A stretch of 10,988 bases of DNA from Clostridiales bacterium (GCA_019421975.1 JAHZEE010000037.1:1-10988); one strand, 5' to 3'. Numbered from the stretch's first letter, positions 1-7,656 are shown. Made by a program: numbers and translations. Notes: generated from the letters alone by a model not told the origin.

Positions 1-1039
1 TGCTGGGGTCTGCGGAATAGCTGAAGCTCACATGGTCGAAGCGGACGGAGCCGTCCTTCACCTCGGTGACCGGCGCCGCCGGGTCGGTGATATCGCTCTT
101 TTCAGAGAGCACCTCGCAGATACGCTCTGCAGAGGCCTTGGACATGACGATCATCACAAAGACCATGGAGAGCATCATCAGGCTCATCAGGATCTGCATG
201 GTATAGGAGAACATGCTGTTCAGCTCTCCGGTCGTCAGACCGCCGAATACCACCTCTTTTGCGCCGAACCAGGACAGCAGGATCATGCCGGTGTAGATCA
301 CAGCCATCATGAGCGGCATGGTAAAGGAGAGCAGCCGCTCTGCCTTACGGTTGAGCTGATAGATCCGGTCGGAGATGTCGTTGAATTTGCCGCGCTCGTG
401 ATCTTCCCGGACAAAGGACTTCACAACCCGGATCCCGTGGAGATTCTCCTGGACGACCTCGTTCATCTTGTCATAGGCCTTAAACATTTTCCGGAAGACC
501 GGATAGGCGCGGGTCATGATGAGATACAGGCCGACGCCCAGGATGGGAATGGCACAGAGAAAAATAAGCGACAGCTTGGTGCTGATCCGAAGGACCATGA
601 CCAGCGCCAGAATCAGCATGACCGGGCAGCGGACTGCGATGCGGACGACCATCATATAGGCGTTCTGAACATTGGTGACATCGGTGGTCAGCCGCGTGAC
701 AAGGCTGGAGGTGGAGAATTTATCGATGTTGGTAAAGGAAAAATTCTGCACACTGTAGTAGAGATCCTTTCGCAGGTTCTTTGCAAAACCGGCGGAGGCC
801 ACGGCCGCGTTCCGACCGGACATGATGCCGAAGAACAGGGAGACCAGAGCCATCAGAATCAGCACAATCCCTATCTTTACCACATAGGGGAGATTGCCGA
901 CCTCGATGCCCTTGTCGATCAATGAGGCCATGACCAGTGGAATCAAAACTTCCATCAGCACCTCTAAGACCACAAACAGTGGCGCTAAAAGCGACGCTGT
1001 TCGATACTCCCGGATTGCGCCGGCGAGTTGTTTAATCAT
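1..1039 (-). CDS. ABC exporter, transmembrane part (3' end outside window)
   Basis: An open frame runs from ATG at 1039 to the left edge (346 codons, no stop), so the gene is cut by the window. It begins MIKQLAGAIREY and continues through several hydrophobic segments and a typical exporter coupling-helix stretch (KMFKAYDKMNEVVQENLHGIR, here in shortened form: NEVVQENLHGIRVVKSF). It reaches the start of the nucleotide-binding domain at VRFDHVSFSY, whose tyrosine is the expected A-loop residue; Walker A and later motifs lie outside. This is the type IV exporter family (multidrug/lipid half-transporters such as BmrA or the YheI/YheH type). AGGAAGGA lies about 7 nt upstream of the ATG, and the start overlaps the marR-like stop by 8 nt (ATGATTAA), implying translational coupling. 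MarR-ABC operons often encode a second half-transporter next; that is inference here. Substrate unknown. Confidence 0.93.
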   Translation of the reverse strand, partial: MIKQLAGAIREYRTASLLAPLFVVLEVLMEVLIPLVMASLIDKGIEVGNLPYVVKIGIVLILMALVSLFFGIMSGRNAAVASAGFAKNLRKDLYYSVQNFSFTNIDKFSTSSLVTRLTTDVTNVQNAYMMVVRIAVRCPVMLILALVMVLRISTKLSLIFLCAIPILGVGLYLIMTRAYPVFRKMFKAYDKMNEVVQENLHGIRVVKSFVREDHERGKFNDISDRIYQLNRKAERLLSFTMPLMMAVIYTGMILLSWFGAKEVVFGGLTTGELNSMFSYTMQILMSLMMLSMVFVMIVMSKASAERICEVLSEKSDITDPAAPVTEVKDGSVRFDHVSFSYSADPS

Positions 1040-1511
1040 CGGGGATTCCTTCCTTTCTTTGCGCGATTTTGTGTTCCATTGCGTGTTCTAGCTTTTCCAA
1101 AATCCTCCAGAACATCTCAAGCTCTTCCTCCGAAAGCGCCTGTGTCAGCTGCTGATCGGCCAGGTCAATCCGTGCAGTGATGACCTCCATATGCTGCTGC
1201 ATCTGTTCTGAAAGCACAAGCTTTTTGAGCCGGGCATCGTAGGGAACCGGTACGCGGTGAATCATACCGCCGGCTTCCATTGTCCGCAGAATTTCTGAAA
1301 CCGTGGAACGGCCGATTTCAAATTCTCTTTCGATATCTCTCTGAAACACATCCCGACCGCATTTTCCGCACAGATACAGGTGGCGGATCACCATACCCTG
1401 TACGCCTGTGATCGGCATGCTTGGGGAGTCGGCGGCAATTCGATCGGCATAGCGGCGAAATGCGCGATTGAACTGCATCAAAGCGACGCCGATGTTGCGG
1501 GAAGATGCCAT
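1032..1511 (-). CDS. MarR family transcriptional regulator
   Basis: 159 aa from ATG at 1511, beginning MASSRNIGVALMQF. An in-frame upstream ATG at 1562 is unlikely to be used: it lies inside the promoter and operator, whereas the 1511 start has GGAGGGGG 8-10 nt ahead. The winged helix-turn-helix spans about residues 37-100, with recognition-helix-like IGRSTVSEILRTMEAGGMI (67-85) and the wing motif YDARLKK (91-97), whose DxR is characteristic of MarR. N- and C-terminal helices would form the dimer interface. C48 and C51 (CGKC) are unusual and could be redox- or metal-responsive, though nothing proves it. It precedes an ABC exporter with an 8-nt overlap and sits behind a palindromic operator. 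The most economical reading is a ligand-relieved repressor of its own operon. Family assignment is sure; ligand unknown. Confidence 0.93.
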   Translation of the reverse strand: MASSRNIGVALMQFNRAFRRYADRIAADSPSMPITGVQGMVIRHLYLCGKCGRDVFQRDIEREFEIGRSTVSEILRTMEAGGMIHRVPVPYDARLKKLVLSEQMQQHMEVITARIDLADQQLTQALSEEELEMFWRILEKLEHAMEHKIAQRKEGIPDD

Positions 1512-1531
1512 GTGAGATACCCCCTCCTTCA

Positions 1532-1559
1532 CTATATTGTTCGGGTACGAACAATATAG
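1532..1559. promoter_or_regulatory. Palindromic operator, probably for the MarR regulator
   Basis: Perfect 12-bp arms CTATATTGTTCG (1532-1543) and CGAACAATATAG (1548-1559) flank a 4-bp centre GGTA. It covers the -10 box and likely start site of the marR-like promoter, ending about 20 bp before the start codon. This is the placement expected for autorepression by a MarR dimer; that the MarR binds here is inference. Confidence 0.75.
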
Positions 1560-1581
1560 CAAAACAAATAAAAAATGTCAA
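1553..1581 (-). promoter_or_regulatory. Promoter of the marR-ABC operon
   Basis: On the minus strand, TTGACA (1576-1581) is followed by a 17-bp AT-rich spacer and TATATT (1553-1558). The -35 and the spacing are consensus and the -10 matches five of six. The -10 lies inside the palindromic operator. Confidence 0.85.
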
Positions 1582-1611
1582 TGGAATCAGGAATTGTTCA
1601 CAAAAAGTATA

Positions 1612-1643
1612 TAAATGGCCCACTGTTTTCAGTGGGCCATTTA
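1612..1643 (-). terminator. Intrinsic terminator of the ymdB-yhaO-yhaN-like operon
   Basis: Inverted repeat with perfect 14-bp arms (TAAATGGCCCACTG at 1612-1625; CAGTGGGCCATTTA at 1630-1643) around a TTTT loop. It begins 9 nt after the stop of the ATPase gene. On the minus strand it runs into TATACTTTTTG. It also separates this operon from the marR promoter. Confidence 0.85.
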
Positions 1644-1652
1644 CGGCAGAGA

Positions 1653-3800
1653 TTAAAGATTGTGCTTTGCCCAGTCTGCTTCGCGGCTCTGACAGGAGAA
1701 GAGCAGGACCTGCCGGTCCTGTGCATAGTCCTGAAGTACCCGCATGGCCTGGGCCATGCGGACATCGTCAAAGTAGACCAGTGCGTCATCGAGAATGAGG
1801 GGGGCATCCTTGGGCAGCACATGCGTACAGATCGCAAGCCGGACTGCCAGATACATCTGATCCATGGTGCCGCCGGAGAGGGCTGCAAGCGGATGGCTGG
1901 CGACCTCATCGGCCTGGCGGGCAGAGACTGCCATCCCTTTTTCCAGCAGGACGGTGTCATATCGGGACTGTGTGAGGCGGGCAATCAATTCCCCGGCGGT
2001 CTTTGTGATCTGCGGGGAGAATTGGGTCTGCAAAATGCCCTCGGCCTGTTCCAGCGCCTGCATGGCCAGGTCGATGGAGCGATATTTCTCCTCCAGCAAG
2101 ACGAGCTGGTCCTGCATCTGCTCCTTCTGGGCCTGCAGGGCAGCGGGATCCCCGATGGCCTCTACACGGCCAGCATGCTGCGCCAGTGTGGCATTGAGCT
2201 GCTGCAGCTGCAGGTGCATCTGACGCAGCCTGTCTGCCTCGCTGCCGGCTCCGGCAGACAGAAGGGGAGCGGCAGTGCCGCCTGTTCCCACCGCGCGCTG
2301 TAGCGCCTCCAGCTGCCGCCTGGCAGCGTCGACCTCTGACGCGGCTGTCTGCGTCCAGCGGCAGCGCTCCATGGCGTGTTCAATTGCGGCCTGAGGATCT
2401 TTGGCCTGGGGCCAGAGGGCATGGATCTGCTGCTGGAGGCGGTCGAGCTGCCCGTTGACCGCTTCCTGCTGCGCGCGCACAGCGGCGCAGCTCTGGAGAT
2501 AGCGGGCATTTTGCTCCTCATAGAGCGACTGCCGTGCGGCATACTCCGCGGCAGCGCGCAGGATCTGCTCCCGGTCTGTGGTGCCGTAGCGCGCGGCAAT
2601 CTCCGCGGCCCGTGCTGCCTGCTGCTGCACAGCCTGGCTGTTTCGCTGCCGCCGGAAAAACTCCAGACCGGCCAGGACGGCGCTGCACGCCAGAAAAATC
2701 AGCCCCGTGAGGCTTTGAAAGGCCAGCAGTGCGATGCCGGCGGCGAGCGCAAGTGCCGCCAGCAGAAACAGCAGCAGGGGATGGGAGAGCGGGGCGCATG
2801 GCTCCAGATCGGCCACATCGGCCGCAGCCTGGTTCTGCGCGGACAGCGCGTCTGCAAAGCCGCGGGGAACCTCCGGCGGCTCTGGGGCCTGGGGCATGGA
2901 GGGAAGCGAATAACACTGCTGTGCGGCGTCGTGCCACTGCTGCCGGAGAGACTGCAGTGCAGCCAGCGTGGGCAGACCCTCAGACGCCTGAAGGGCATCC
3001 TGGTAGCGGCGCTGCGCCTGCTCCAGGGCGGCCGCAGAGGACTCCAGCTGCCGCTGCTGCCGGTCCGCCTGCTGTCGGGCCTGCTCCTGCAGCTGGCGCT
3101 CCAGATGGGCAATCTCTTCACTGAGCGCCGCCTGCTGCGCCCTGAGCGCCAGATCCGCGTGATGGAGCTGGTGGATTTCCTCCAGACGCTGCTCCGTGTG
3201 CGCCAGCTGCGCCTGTGTCTGTGGGATCAGGCCATTGGCGCGATTGGACATGCAGCGGTTGCGCAGCGCGCGCAGTGTCTGCGCGGTGGCCTCGTAGGAG
3301 ACGGTCTCATCGGCGGTTGTGACCAGATCCCGCAGCCGCTGCTCCAGGGTCCCGTCTGAAGTGACTGCCATGCCGCTTTGGCGAACAAATGCGCTGCGCT
3401 CAAAGACGGAGCGCTCAACGCCCAGCAGCACAAGGCCGCAGTTCTCCGCGGTCAGCTGGGGGATCTCCAGGCCGGACTTCGTCTCATAGGCGCGGAACTT
3501 CCCGAGGGGCGTACGGCCAGAGGAGGTGCGCTCAATGGTGATCTCCCGCCCCTGCCAGAGAAGCTCAATCCGGCCCTCCATCGGCGCGCCGTTCCAGGGC
3601 CTGAATTTGTTCTTTGCAGGGAGTGTTCCGGCCCTTGCCCGCTCCGCGGTGTCAATGCCATAGAACATGGCGAGCAGAAAGGCGCTCCAGGTGGACTTTC
3701 CCGCCTCGTTGGGGGCGGTGATGACATTGAGGCCCGCATGAAAGCAGAGCTCCGCACGGTCAAGTCCGCCAAAAGAGGCAATACATCGTCTCAAAATCAC
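1653..3800 (-). CDS. YhaN/SbcC-like AAA ATPase with central membrane hairpin
   Basis: 715 aa from a GTG start (3800-3798), with GGGAGG about 10 nt upstream. SMC/Rad50-type architecture: Walker A APNEAGKST (29-37) near the N-terminus, a Q-loop region FVRQSG (138-143), two Gln/Ala-rich coiled coils (about 195-295 and 390-590), then the signature LSGG (641-644) and Walker B LILDDALVYFDD (668-679) near the C-terminus. Two adjacent hydrophobic segments (about 340-361 and 363-382) sit between the coils, where SbcC/Rad50 would carry a CxxC zinc hook; no CxxC is seen. Walker B has Asp672 where classical ABC ATPases have Glu, which I believe is common in YhaN relatives. It is shorter than B. subtilis YhaN (about 960 aa). 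It overlaps the upstream nuclease gene by 4 nt (GTGA), so the two products probably form a complex acting on DNA ends. Substrate and exact role unknown. Confidence 0.85.
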   Translation of the reverse strand: MILRRCIASFGGLDRAELCFHAGLNVITAPNEAGKSTWSAFLLAMFYGIDTAERARAGTLPAKNKFRPWNGAPMEGRIELLWQGREITIERTSSGRTPLGKFRAYETKSGLEIPQLTAENCGLVLLGVERSVFERSAFVRQSGMAVTSDGTLEQRLRDLVTTADETVSYEATAQTLRALRNRCMSNRANGLIPQTQAQLAHTEQRLEEIHQLHHADLALRAQQAALSEEIAHLERQLQEQARQQADRQQRQLESSAAALEQAQRRYQDALQASEGLPTLAALQSLRQQWHDAAQQCYSLPSMPQAPEPPEVPRGFADALSAQNQAAADVADLEPCAPLSHPLLLFLLAALALAAGIALLAFQSLTGLIFLACSAVLAGLEFFRRQRNSQAVQQQAARAAEIAARYGTTDREQILRAAAEYAARQSLYEEQNARYLQSCAAVRAQQEAVNGQLDRLQQQIHALWPQAKDPQAAIEHAMERCRWTQTAASEVDAARRQLEALQRAVGTGGTAAPLLSAGAGSEADRLRQMHLQLQQLNATLAQHAGRVEAIGDPAALQAQKEQMQDQLVLLEEKYRSIDLAMQALEQAEGILQTQFSPQITKTAGELIARLTQSRYDTVLLEKGMAVSARQADEVASHPLAALSGGTMDQMYLAVRLAICTHVLPKDAPLILDDALVYFDDVRMAQAMRVLQDYAQDRQVLLFSCQSREADWAKHNL

Positions 3801-4885
3801 GGTATCTGCACCTCCCGCCCCATCATGACAGACAGACCAATCCTGGCGGCCTGCTCCAGTTCCCGTTTTTGCTCCGGGGAATCTGCCGCGTCATACTGCC
3901 TGCGGAGTATCTGCAGAAACAGCCCCTCCAGCGAGTTTTCCCCGGCCCTCTGCCATAGATCCAGCGGCGCGACGGTCAAATCCCGCAGCTGAAGGCTGAA
4001 GAAGCGGGAAGAGAGCGCCTGATACAGCGCCGCGGTGCGGATTTCCGGGGATTCCCCCGTCAAAAGAATGCGGTAACAGTCCGAGGCGGTCTCCGGCGGG
4101 AGCGCGGCCAAAACCGCCGTCAGGGGATCCTCCCCCGCTGCAACCTCCAAAATCTCATAGCGGCGGCCGGTGAGCGGCTGAAAGCGCACCTGGCACTGCG
4201 TGCCGCGGATAGTGCCGATGAGCACCCCCTTGGGGCCGGTTTCGTCGAACCCGCGTCCCATGGGGCAGCCGGGCCAGGCATAGGTGGTGCTGCCTGCTGT
4301 CTGCGCCATCCCGCACTGGTGAATGTGGCCGAGTGCCAGATAGGTGAGGCCGGAGGCGGCAATTTGTGCCGCCGAAATGGGATTGTAGGGACTGGTGGGC
4401 GTCTGCGGATCTCCATGGAGCACCATCAGATTGACAAGGCCGTCGTCCGCGACGCGGAAGGACTCCAAAAGCCCCTCAGAGGTGGGCTGTGTAAAGGCTG
4501 CGCCCCAGACGGTGCAGCCGAGTGCGGGGAGGGGATAGGCCGTGGGAGCCGGTGTGGAGAAAATATGTACATTCCGGGGCCACTGGGTCACGGCATAGGG
4601 ACTGCCGGGGGTGTAGTAGTCGTGGTTGCCGGGGGCGATCAGAATCTGCGCCCGACAGGCGGAAAAAGCGTGCTGCAGCGCCTCAATGGTCTGCTGAAAC
4701 GCGTTGTCACTGTCAAACAGGTCCCCGGCGAGCAGCATGAGATCACAGGCCTCACGGTTGCACAGCTCCACCAGCTCTGAGACCATGGCGCGCTGTTCGG
4801 CGCGCCGCTGTGTGGCCTGCTCCGGGGTCAGACCGGAGAAAGGGGAGTCCAGGTGCAGATCCGCTGCGTGGAGAAATTTAATCAT
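3797..4885 (-). CDS. YhaO/SbcD-like DNA repair exonuclease (metallophosphoesterase)
   Basis: 362 aa from ATG at 4885. All calcineurin-like metal-binding motifs are visible in the N-terminal domain: D9-x-H11 (HAADLHLD), GD55 (LAGDLFD), GNH88D (APGNHDYY), H157 (VLHGD) and GHIH (H187, H189). This is the Mre11/SbcD family (COG0420), Mn-dependent nucleases that work with an SMC-like ATPase. The C-terminal part (about 225-362) is less conserved and would hold the capping and partner-binding region. Its start overlaps ymdB by 8 nt (ATGATTAA), with AAAGGA 9 nt upstream of the ATG. Its stop overlaps the ATPase start by 4 nt, so translation of the three genes is probably coupled. It resembles B. subtilis YhaO paired with YhaN more than classic SbcD. 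Nuclease activity is inferred from the intact motifs. Confidence 0.9.
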   Translation of the reverse strand: MIKFLHAADLHLDSPFSGLTPEQATQRRAEQRAMVSELVELCNREACDLMLLAGDLFDSDNAFQQTIEALQHAFSACRAQILIAPGNHDYYTPGSPYAVTQWPRNVHIFSTPAPTAYPLPALGCTVWGAAFTQPTSEGLLESFRVADDGLVNLMVLHGDPQTPTSPYNPISAAQIAASGLTYLALGHIHQCGMAQTAGSTTYAWPGCPMGRGFDETGPKGVLIGTIRGTQCQVRFQPLTGRRYEILEVAAGEDPLTAVLAALPPETASDCYRILLTGESPEIRTAALYQALSSRFFSLQLRDLTVAPLDLWQRAGENSLEGLFLQILRRQYDAADSPEQKRELEQAARIGLSVMMGREVQIP

Positions 4886-5657
4886 AGATCAGAATCCTTT
4901 CTGTCCCCACACAGCGGCCGCTCTGGGAATCCACGGTAAAGACGGCGCCCTGCAGCTTGGCCGGGCCGGGCGCCGGTTCATAGCGGTTGGGCAGATCGCC
5001 GCGGAAGCGGGCGATGGAGAGGCTGGGGCGGATGCCGATGACCGAATTGGCAGGCCCGGTCATCCCCAGGTCTGTCACATAGCCGGTCCCGCCGGGAAGA
5101 ATGGAGAGGTCGGCGGTCGGCACATGGGTGTGGGTTCCCCAGAGCGCGCTGACCCGGCCGTCCAAATGGTATCCCATGGCCAGCTTCTCCGAGGTCGCCT
5201 CTGCGTGAAAGTCCACAAAGATCAGCCTGGTGTCCAGCTGCGGTAGGATCCGTTCGATCTGCAAAAACGGATTGTCGGGGGTGTAGTCCATGTTGCACCG
5301 GCCGATGAGATTGACCACCGCCAGGGGGCCGGCTGCGGAATCATAGACCCCAAAGCCCCGTCCGGGCGTCTGCGGCGCCAGATTGGCGGGGCGGAGGATA
5401 TAGGCAGAGTCGTCCAGATAGGAGACGATGTCCCGCTTGGAAAAGGCATGGTTTCCCAGCGTGATGACATCGGCGCCGGCATCGAACAGCTCCTCGGCGT
5501 GCTTGGGGGAGATGCCGAGGCCGTTGGCCGTGTTTTCGCCATTTACGATACAAAAATGGATCTTGTGCTCCTTTTTGAGTCTGTGGAGATGGTGGTGCAG
5601 ACAATCCAGGCCGGAGGTGGCCACCACATCTCCGATCGCCAGTACATTCAGTTCCAT
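4878..5657 (-). CDS. ymdB: YmdB-type metallophosphoesterase (cyclic nucleotide phosphodiesterase)
   Basis: 259 aa from ATG at 5657 (GAGG 7 nt upstream), close to the usual length of about 264. It aligns by eye over its whole length with B. subtilis YmdB (TIGR00282 family). Visible metal ligands are D10 (IGDV), E41-N42 (NGEN), N69-H70 (GNHAF), H151 (DFHAEATSEK) and H176/H178 (GTHTHVPTAD), followed by the conserved GMTGP segment. In B. subtilis the protein hydrolyses 2',3'-cyclic nucleotides and cAMP and affects biofilm and RNA turnover together with RNase Y. Here rny lies immediately upstream, conserving that synteny, but a terminator and a separate promoter lie between them. It is first in an operon with the nuclease and ATPase genes, overlapping the nuclease start by 8 nt. 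Confidence 0.93.
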   Translation of the reverse strand: MELNVLAIGDVVATSGLDCLHHHLHRLKKEHKIHFCIVNGENTANGLGISPKHAEELFDAGADVITLGNHAFSKRDIVSYLDDSAYILRPANLAPQTPGRGFGVYDSAAGPLAVVNLIGRCNMDYTPDNPFLQIERILPQLDTRLIFVDFHAEATSEKLAMGYHLDGRVSALWGTHTHVPTADLSILPGGTGYVTDLGMTGPANSVIGIRPSLSIARFRGDLPNRYEPAPGPAKLQGAVFTVDSQSGRCVGTERILIYD

Positions 5658-5688
5658 ATTACGCCCTCATTTTACCATAATTATCTAC

Positions 5689-5717
5689 ATTATATCGAAT
5701 GATCGGACAAAAGACAA
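5689..5717 (-). promoter_or_regulatory. Promoter of the ymdB operon
   Basis: On the minus strand, TTGTCT (5712-5717) is followed by 17 bp and a perfect TATAAT (5689-5694), placing the start site about 25 nt ahead of the ymdB ATG. The -35 matches only four of six. It lies directly downstream of the rny terminator. Confidence 0.75.
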
Positions 5718-5723
5718 ATAGAA

Positions 5724-5753
5724 ATCCCGCTGGTAAAATTTTACCAGCGGGAT
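5724..5753 (-). terminator. rny terminator, 30-bp perfect palindrome
   Basis: Arms ATCCCGCTGGTAAAA (5724-5738) and TTTTACCAGCGGGAT (5739-5753) are perfectly complementary with no separate loop; AAAATTTT would form the apex. It begins 9 nt after the rny stop. On the minus strand it is followed by TTCTATTTGTCTTTTG, a moderate U-rich tail. Confidence 0.8.
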
Positions 5754-5762
5754 ACGGGGCGA

Positions 5763-7313
5763 TTATTTTGCGTATTCCACAGCCTTGGTCTCGCGGATCA
5801 GGTTCAGCTTGATCTGGCCGGGGTATTCCAGCTCGTTTTCGATCTTCTTCGCCAGATCGCGGGCCATGAGGATCATGTTGTCCTCCGAGACCTCCTCGGG
5901 CTTGACCATGATGCGGACCTCGCGGCCGGCCTGGATGGCGTAGGCCTTCTCCACACCCGGATAGCTGCCGGTCAAAGACTCCAGCTTTTCCAGGCGCTTG
6001 ATATAGTTTTCCACATTCTCACGGCGCGCGCCGGGGCGTGCAGCGGAGATGGCGTCGGCCGCCTGCACCAGGCAGGCAATGACGGTTTTGGGCTCCACAT
6101 CGCCGTGATGGGCCTCAATGGCGTTGATGACGACCTCGTTTTCCTTGTACTTTCTCGCCAGCTCCACGCCGAGGGCCACATGGGAGCCCTCCATCTCGTG
6201 GTCGACCGATTTTCCGAGATCGTGCAGCAGACCGGCCCGCTTGGCCGTGGCCACATCGACGCCGAGCTCAGAGGCCATCAGGCCTGCGATATGCGCCACT
6301 TCGATGGAGTGATTCAGAACATTCTGGCCATAGCTGGTACGATACTTCTGGCGGCCCAGGAGCTTGACCAACTCCGGATGCAGGCCATGCACGCCGGTCT
6401 CAAAGATGGCGCGCTCGCCCTCCTGCTTGATGACCAGATCGACCTCCCGCCGGGCTTTTTCCACACAGTCCTCGATGCGGGTGGGGTGAATCCGGCCGTC
6501 GACAATCAGTTTTTCCAGCGCAACTCGCGCGATTTCACGGCGGATCGGATCGAACGAGGAGACCGTGATGGCCTCCGGCGTATCGTCGATGATGAGGTCG
6601 ACGCCGGTGATGGTCTCCAGCGTACGGACATTGCGCCCCTCTCGACCGATGATGCGCCCCTTCATTTCGTCGTTGGGCAGGGGAACCACACTGACGGTGG
6701 TCTCCGCCGCGTGATCCGCAGCGCATCTTTGAATCGCAGTTGCAATGACCTCCTTGGCGTATTGATCTGCCTCCTCCTTCAGCTCTGTCTGAATCTCTTT
6801 GATCTTCATGGCAGTCTCATGGCGGATTTCAGATTCCACATTTTGCAGCAGATAGTTTTTGGCGTCATCCTGGGTGAGTCCGGAGATCTTTTCCAGCATC
6901 TCCATCTGGCTGCGCTTGATGGCGGTGACCTCCTCCTGGGTTGCAGCCAGAGCGGCGTGCTTGCGGTTGAGCTCCTCCTCACGCTGCTCATAGTTCTCCA
7001 CCTTTCGGTCCAGCGACTCCTCTTTTTGCTGCAGGCGGTGTTCCTGCTTCTGGAGATCCGAGCGCCGCTCTTTGACCTCCTTCTCATATTCGGTGCGAGA
7101 TTTATGGATTTCCTCCTTGGCCTCCAACATCATTTCGCGCTTTTTGTTCTCTGCACTTTTGATAGAATCGTTAATGATGCGCTTTGCCTCTTCCTCTGCG
7201 CTGGCAATTTCGCGTTCTGCCACCTTTTTTCGATAAAAAATACCGATTAAGAAGAAAACAAGGGCACAGACCAGGGCCCCGACAACAATCAATATAATCT
7301 GTAAAAGTTCCAT
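5763..7313 (-). CDS. rny: Ribonuclease Y
   Basis: 516 aa, the usual length (about 520). An N-terminal membrane anchor (residues 3-27, [22 protein letters not shown]) is cited here only by its ends: LLQI to FLIG. It is followed by basic YRKK and a long charged coiled coil (about 30-200). The KH domain carries [10 protein letters not shown] (219-228) and the HD domain has H335, the catalytic pair H364-D365 (GLLHDLGK), H402/H403 and D420. The family cleaves single-stranded 5'-monophosphate RNA, initiates mRNA decay in Firmicutes and is tethered to the inner face of the membrane. AAGGAGGTG precedes the ATG by about 12 nt, somewhat far; an in-frame TGA two codons upstream of the ATG rules out a longer protein. 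Monocistronic here: terminator downstream, separate promoter for ymdB. All catalytic residues are intact. Confidence 0.98.
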   Translation of the reverse strand: MELLQIILIVVGALVCALVFFLIGIFYRKKVAEREIASAEEEAKRIINDSIKSAENKKREMMLEAKEEIHKSRTEYEKEVKERRSDLQKQEHRLQQKEESLDRKVENYEQREEELNRKHAALAATQEEVTAIKRSQMEMLEKISGLTQDDAKNYLLQNVESEIRHETAMKIKEIQTELKEEADQYAKEVIATAIQRCAADHAAETTVSVVPLPNDEMKGRIIGREGRNVRTLETITGVDLIIDDTPEAITVSSFDPIRREIARVALEKLIVDGRIHPTRIEDCVEKARREVDLVIKQEGERAIFETGVHGLHPELVKLLGRQKYRTSYGQNVLNHSIEVAHIAGLMASELGVDVATAKRAGLLHDLGKSVDHEMEGSHVALGVELARKYKENEVVINAIEAHHGDVEPKTVIACLVQAADAISAARPGARRENVENYIKRLEKLESLTGSYPGVEKAYAIQAGREVRIMVKPEEVSEDNMILMARDLAKKIENELEYPGQIKLNLIRETKAVEYAK

Positions 7314-7352
7314 AGTGTCTCAACACACCTCCTTCCTTTTATTTTTTTTGGG

Positions 7353-7381
7353 ATAATACAATGGTTCGATGAATCAGTAAC
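7353..7381 (-). promoter_or_regulatory. Possible rny promoter (weak)
   Basis: TATTAT (minus strand, 7353-7358) lies at a suitable distance from the rny start codon, but the hexamer 17 bp upstream (GTTACT) matches the -35 consensus at only three positions. It is the best candidate I find in this leader; the true start could be further upstream. Confidence 0.3.
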
Positions 7382-7523
7382 GATGCCAACGGCACCCCAT
7401 AAGCCATTATGCATCCATACAAATTCTATTAATCAATTTTATAGAGTGAAAGAAATGATGTCAAGCATAATGACTAAAATCTGGAATATTTTTTCAGTTG
7501 AGATACAAAATATAGCCGGGTAA

Positions 7524-7553
7524 TTGACATAAGATCACAAATTGTGGTAAAGT
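7524..7553 (+). promoter_or_regulatory. Promoter of the tRNA-Leu unit
   Basis: TTGACA (7524-7529), an 18-bp spacer and TAAAGT (7548-7553): perfect -35, four of six in the -10. The distance of about 95 nt to the tRNA 5' end is long, so a long leader must be removed by RNase P or a nearer promoter exists that I did not find. Confidence 0.65.
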
Positions 7554-7656
7554 AAAAAGACATCAGGCAATTCGGCGATCGGGCAGCTGCGACGCTTTTA
7601 TGATCGCTATGGTAAACGGTCTGACCGTACTGACTGACCTGGTCATATGCGCAGAT

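Larger units (their letters stand above)
7314..7656. other. Gene-free region between rny and tRNA-Leu
   Basis: 343 bp without a credible gene between two divergently transcribed units. The rny side holds its Shine-Dalgarno site (7328-7336 region) and a weak promoter candidate. The AT-rich middle (about 7420-7520) shows nothing I can name. The tRNA side holds a good promoter (7524-7553) and then a leader of roughly 95 nt. That leader can form GCGATC/GATCGC (7575-7580 with 7602-7607) and ACGGT/ACCGT (7616-7620 with 7624-7628). Confidence 0.6.

Noticed and set aside
32..925. 297-codon plus-strand frame at the left edge
   Set aside because: His/Asp-rich product opposite an ABC exporter whose own frame is continuous and family-typical from 1039 to 1.
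1512..1562. 17-residue N-terminal extension of the MarR protein
   Set aside because: The upstream ATG falls within the promoter and operator palindrome, so it would lie at or before the transcription start.
2376..3359. 327-codon plus-strand frame opposite the YhaN-like ATPase
   Set aside because: Low-complexity Leu/Gly/Arg product, antisense to a gene with intact ATPase motifs.
6105..7250. 381-codon plus-strand frame opposite rny
   Set aside because: A mirror of the strongly supported RNase Y gene created by GC-rich codon use; the protein has no recognisable domain.
7575..7656. T-box or other riboswitch in the tRNA leader
   Set aside because: No T-box sequence or specifier arrangement is visible, and a T-box ahead of a tRNA gene would make no sense.
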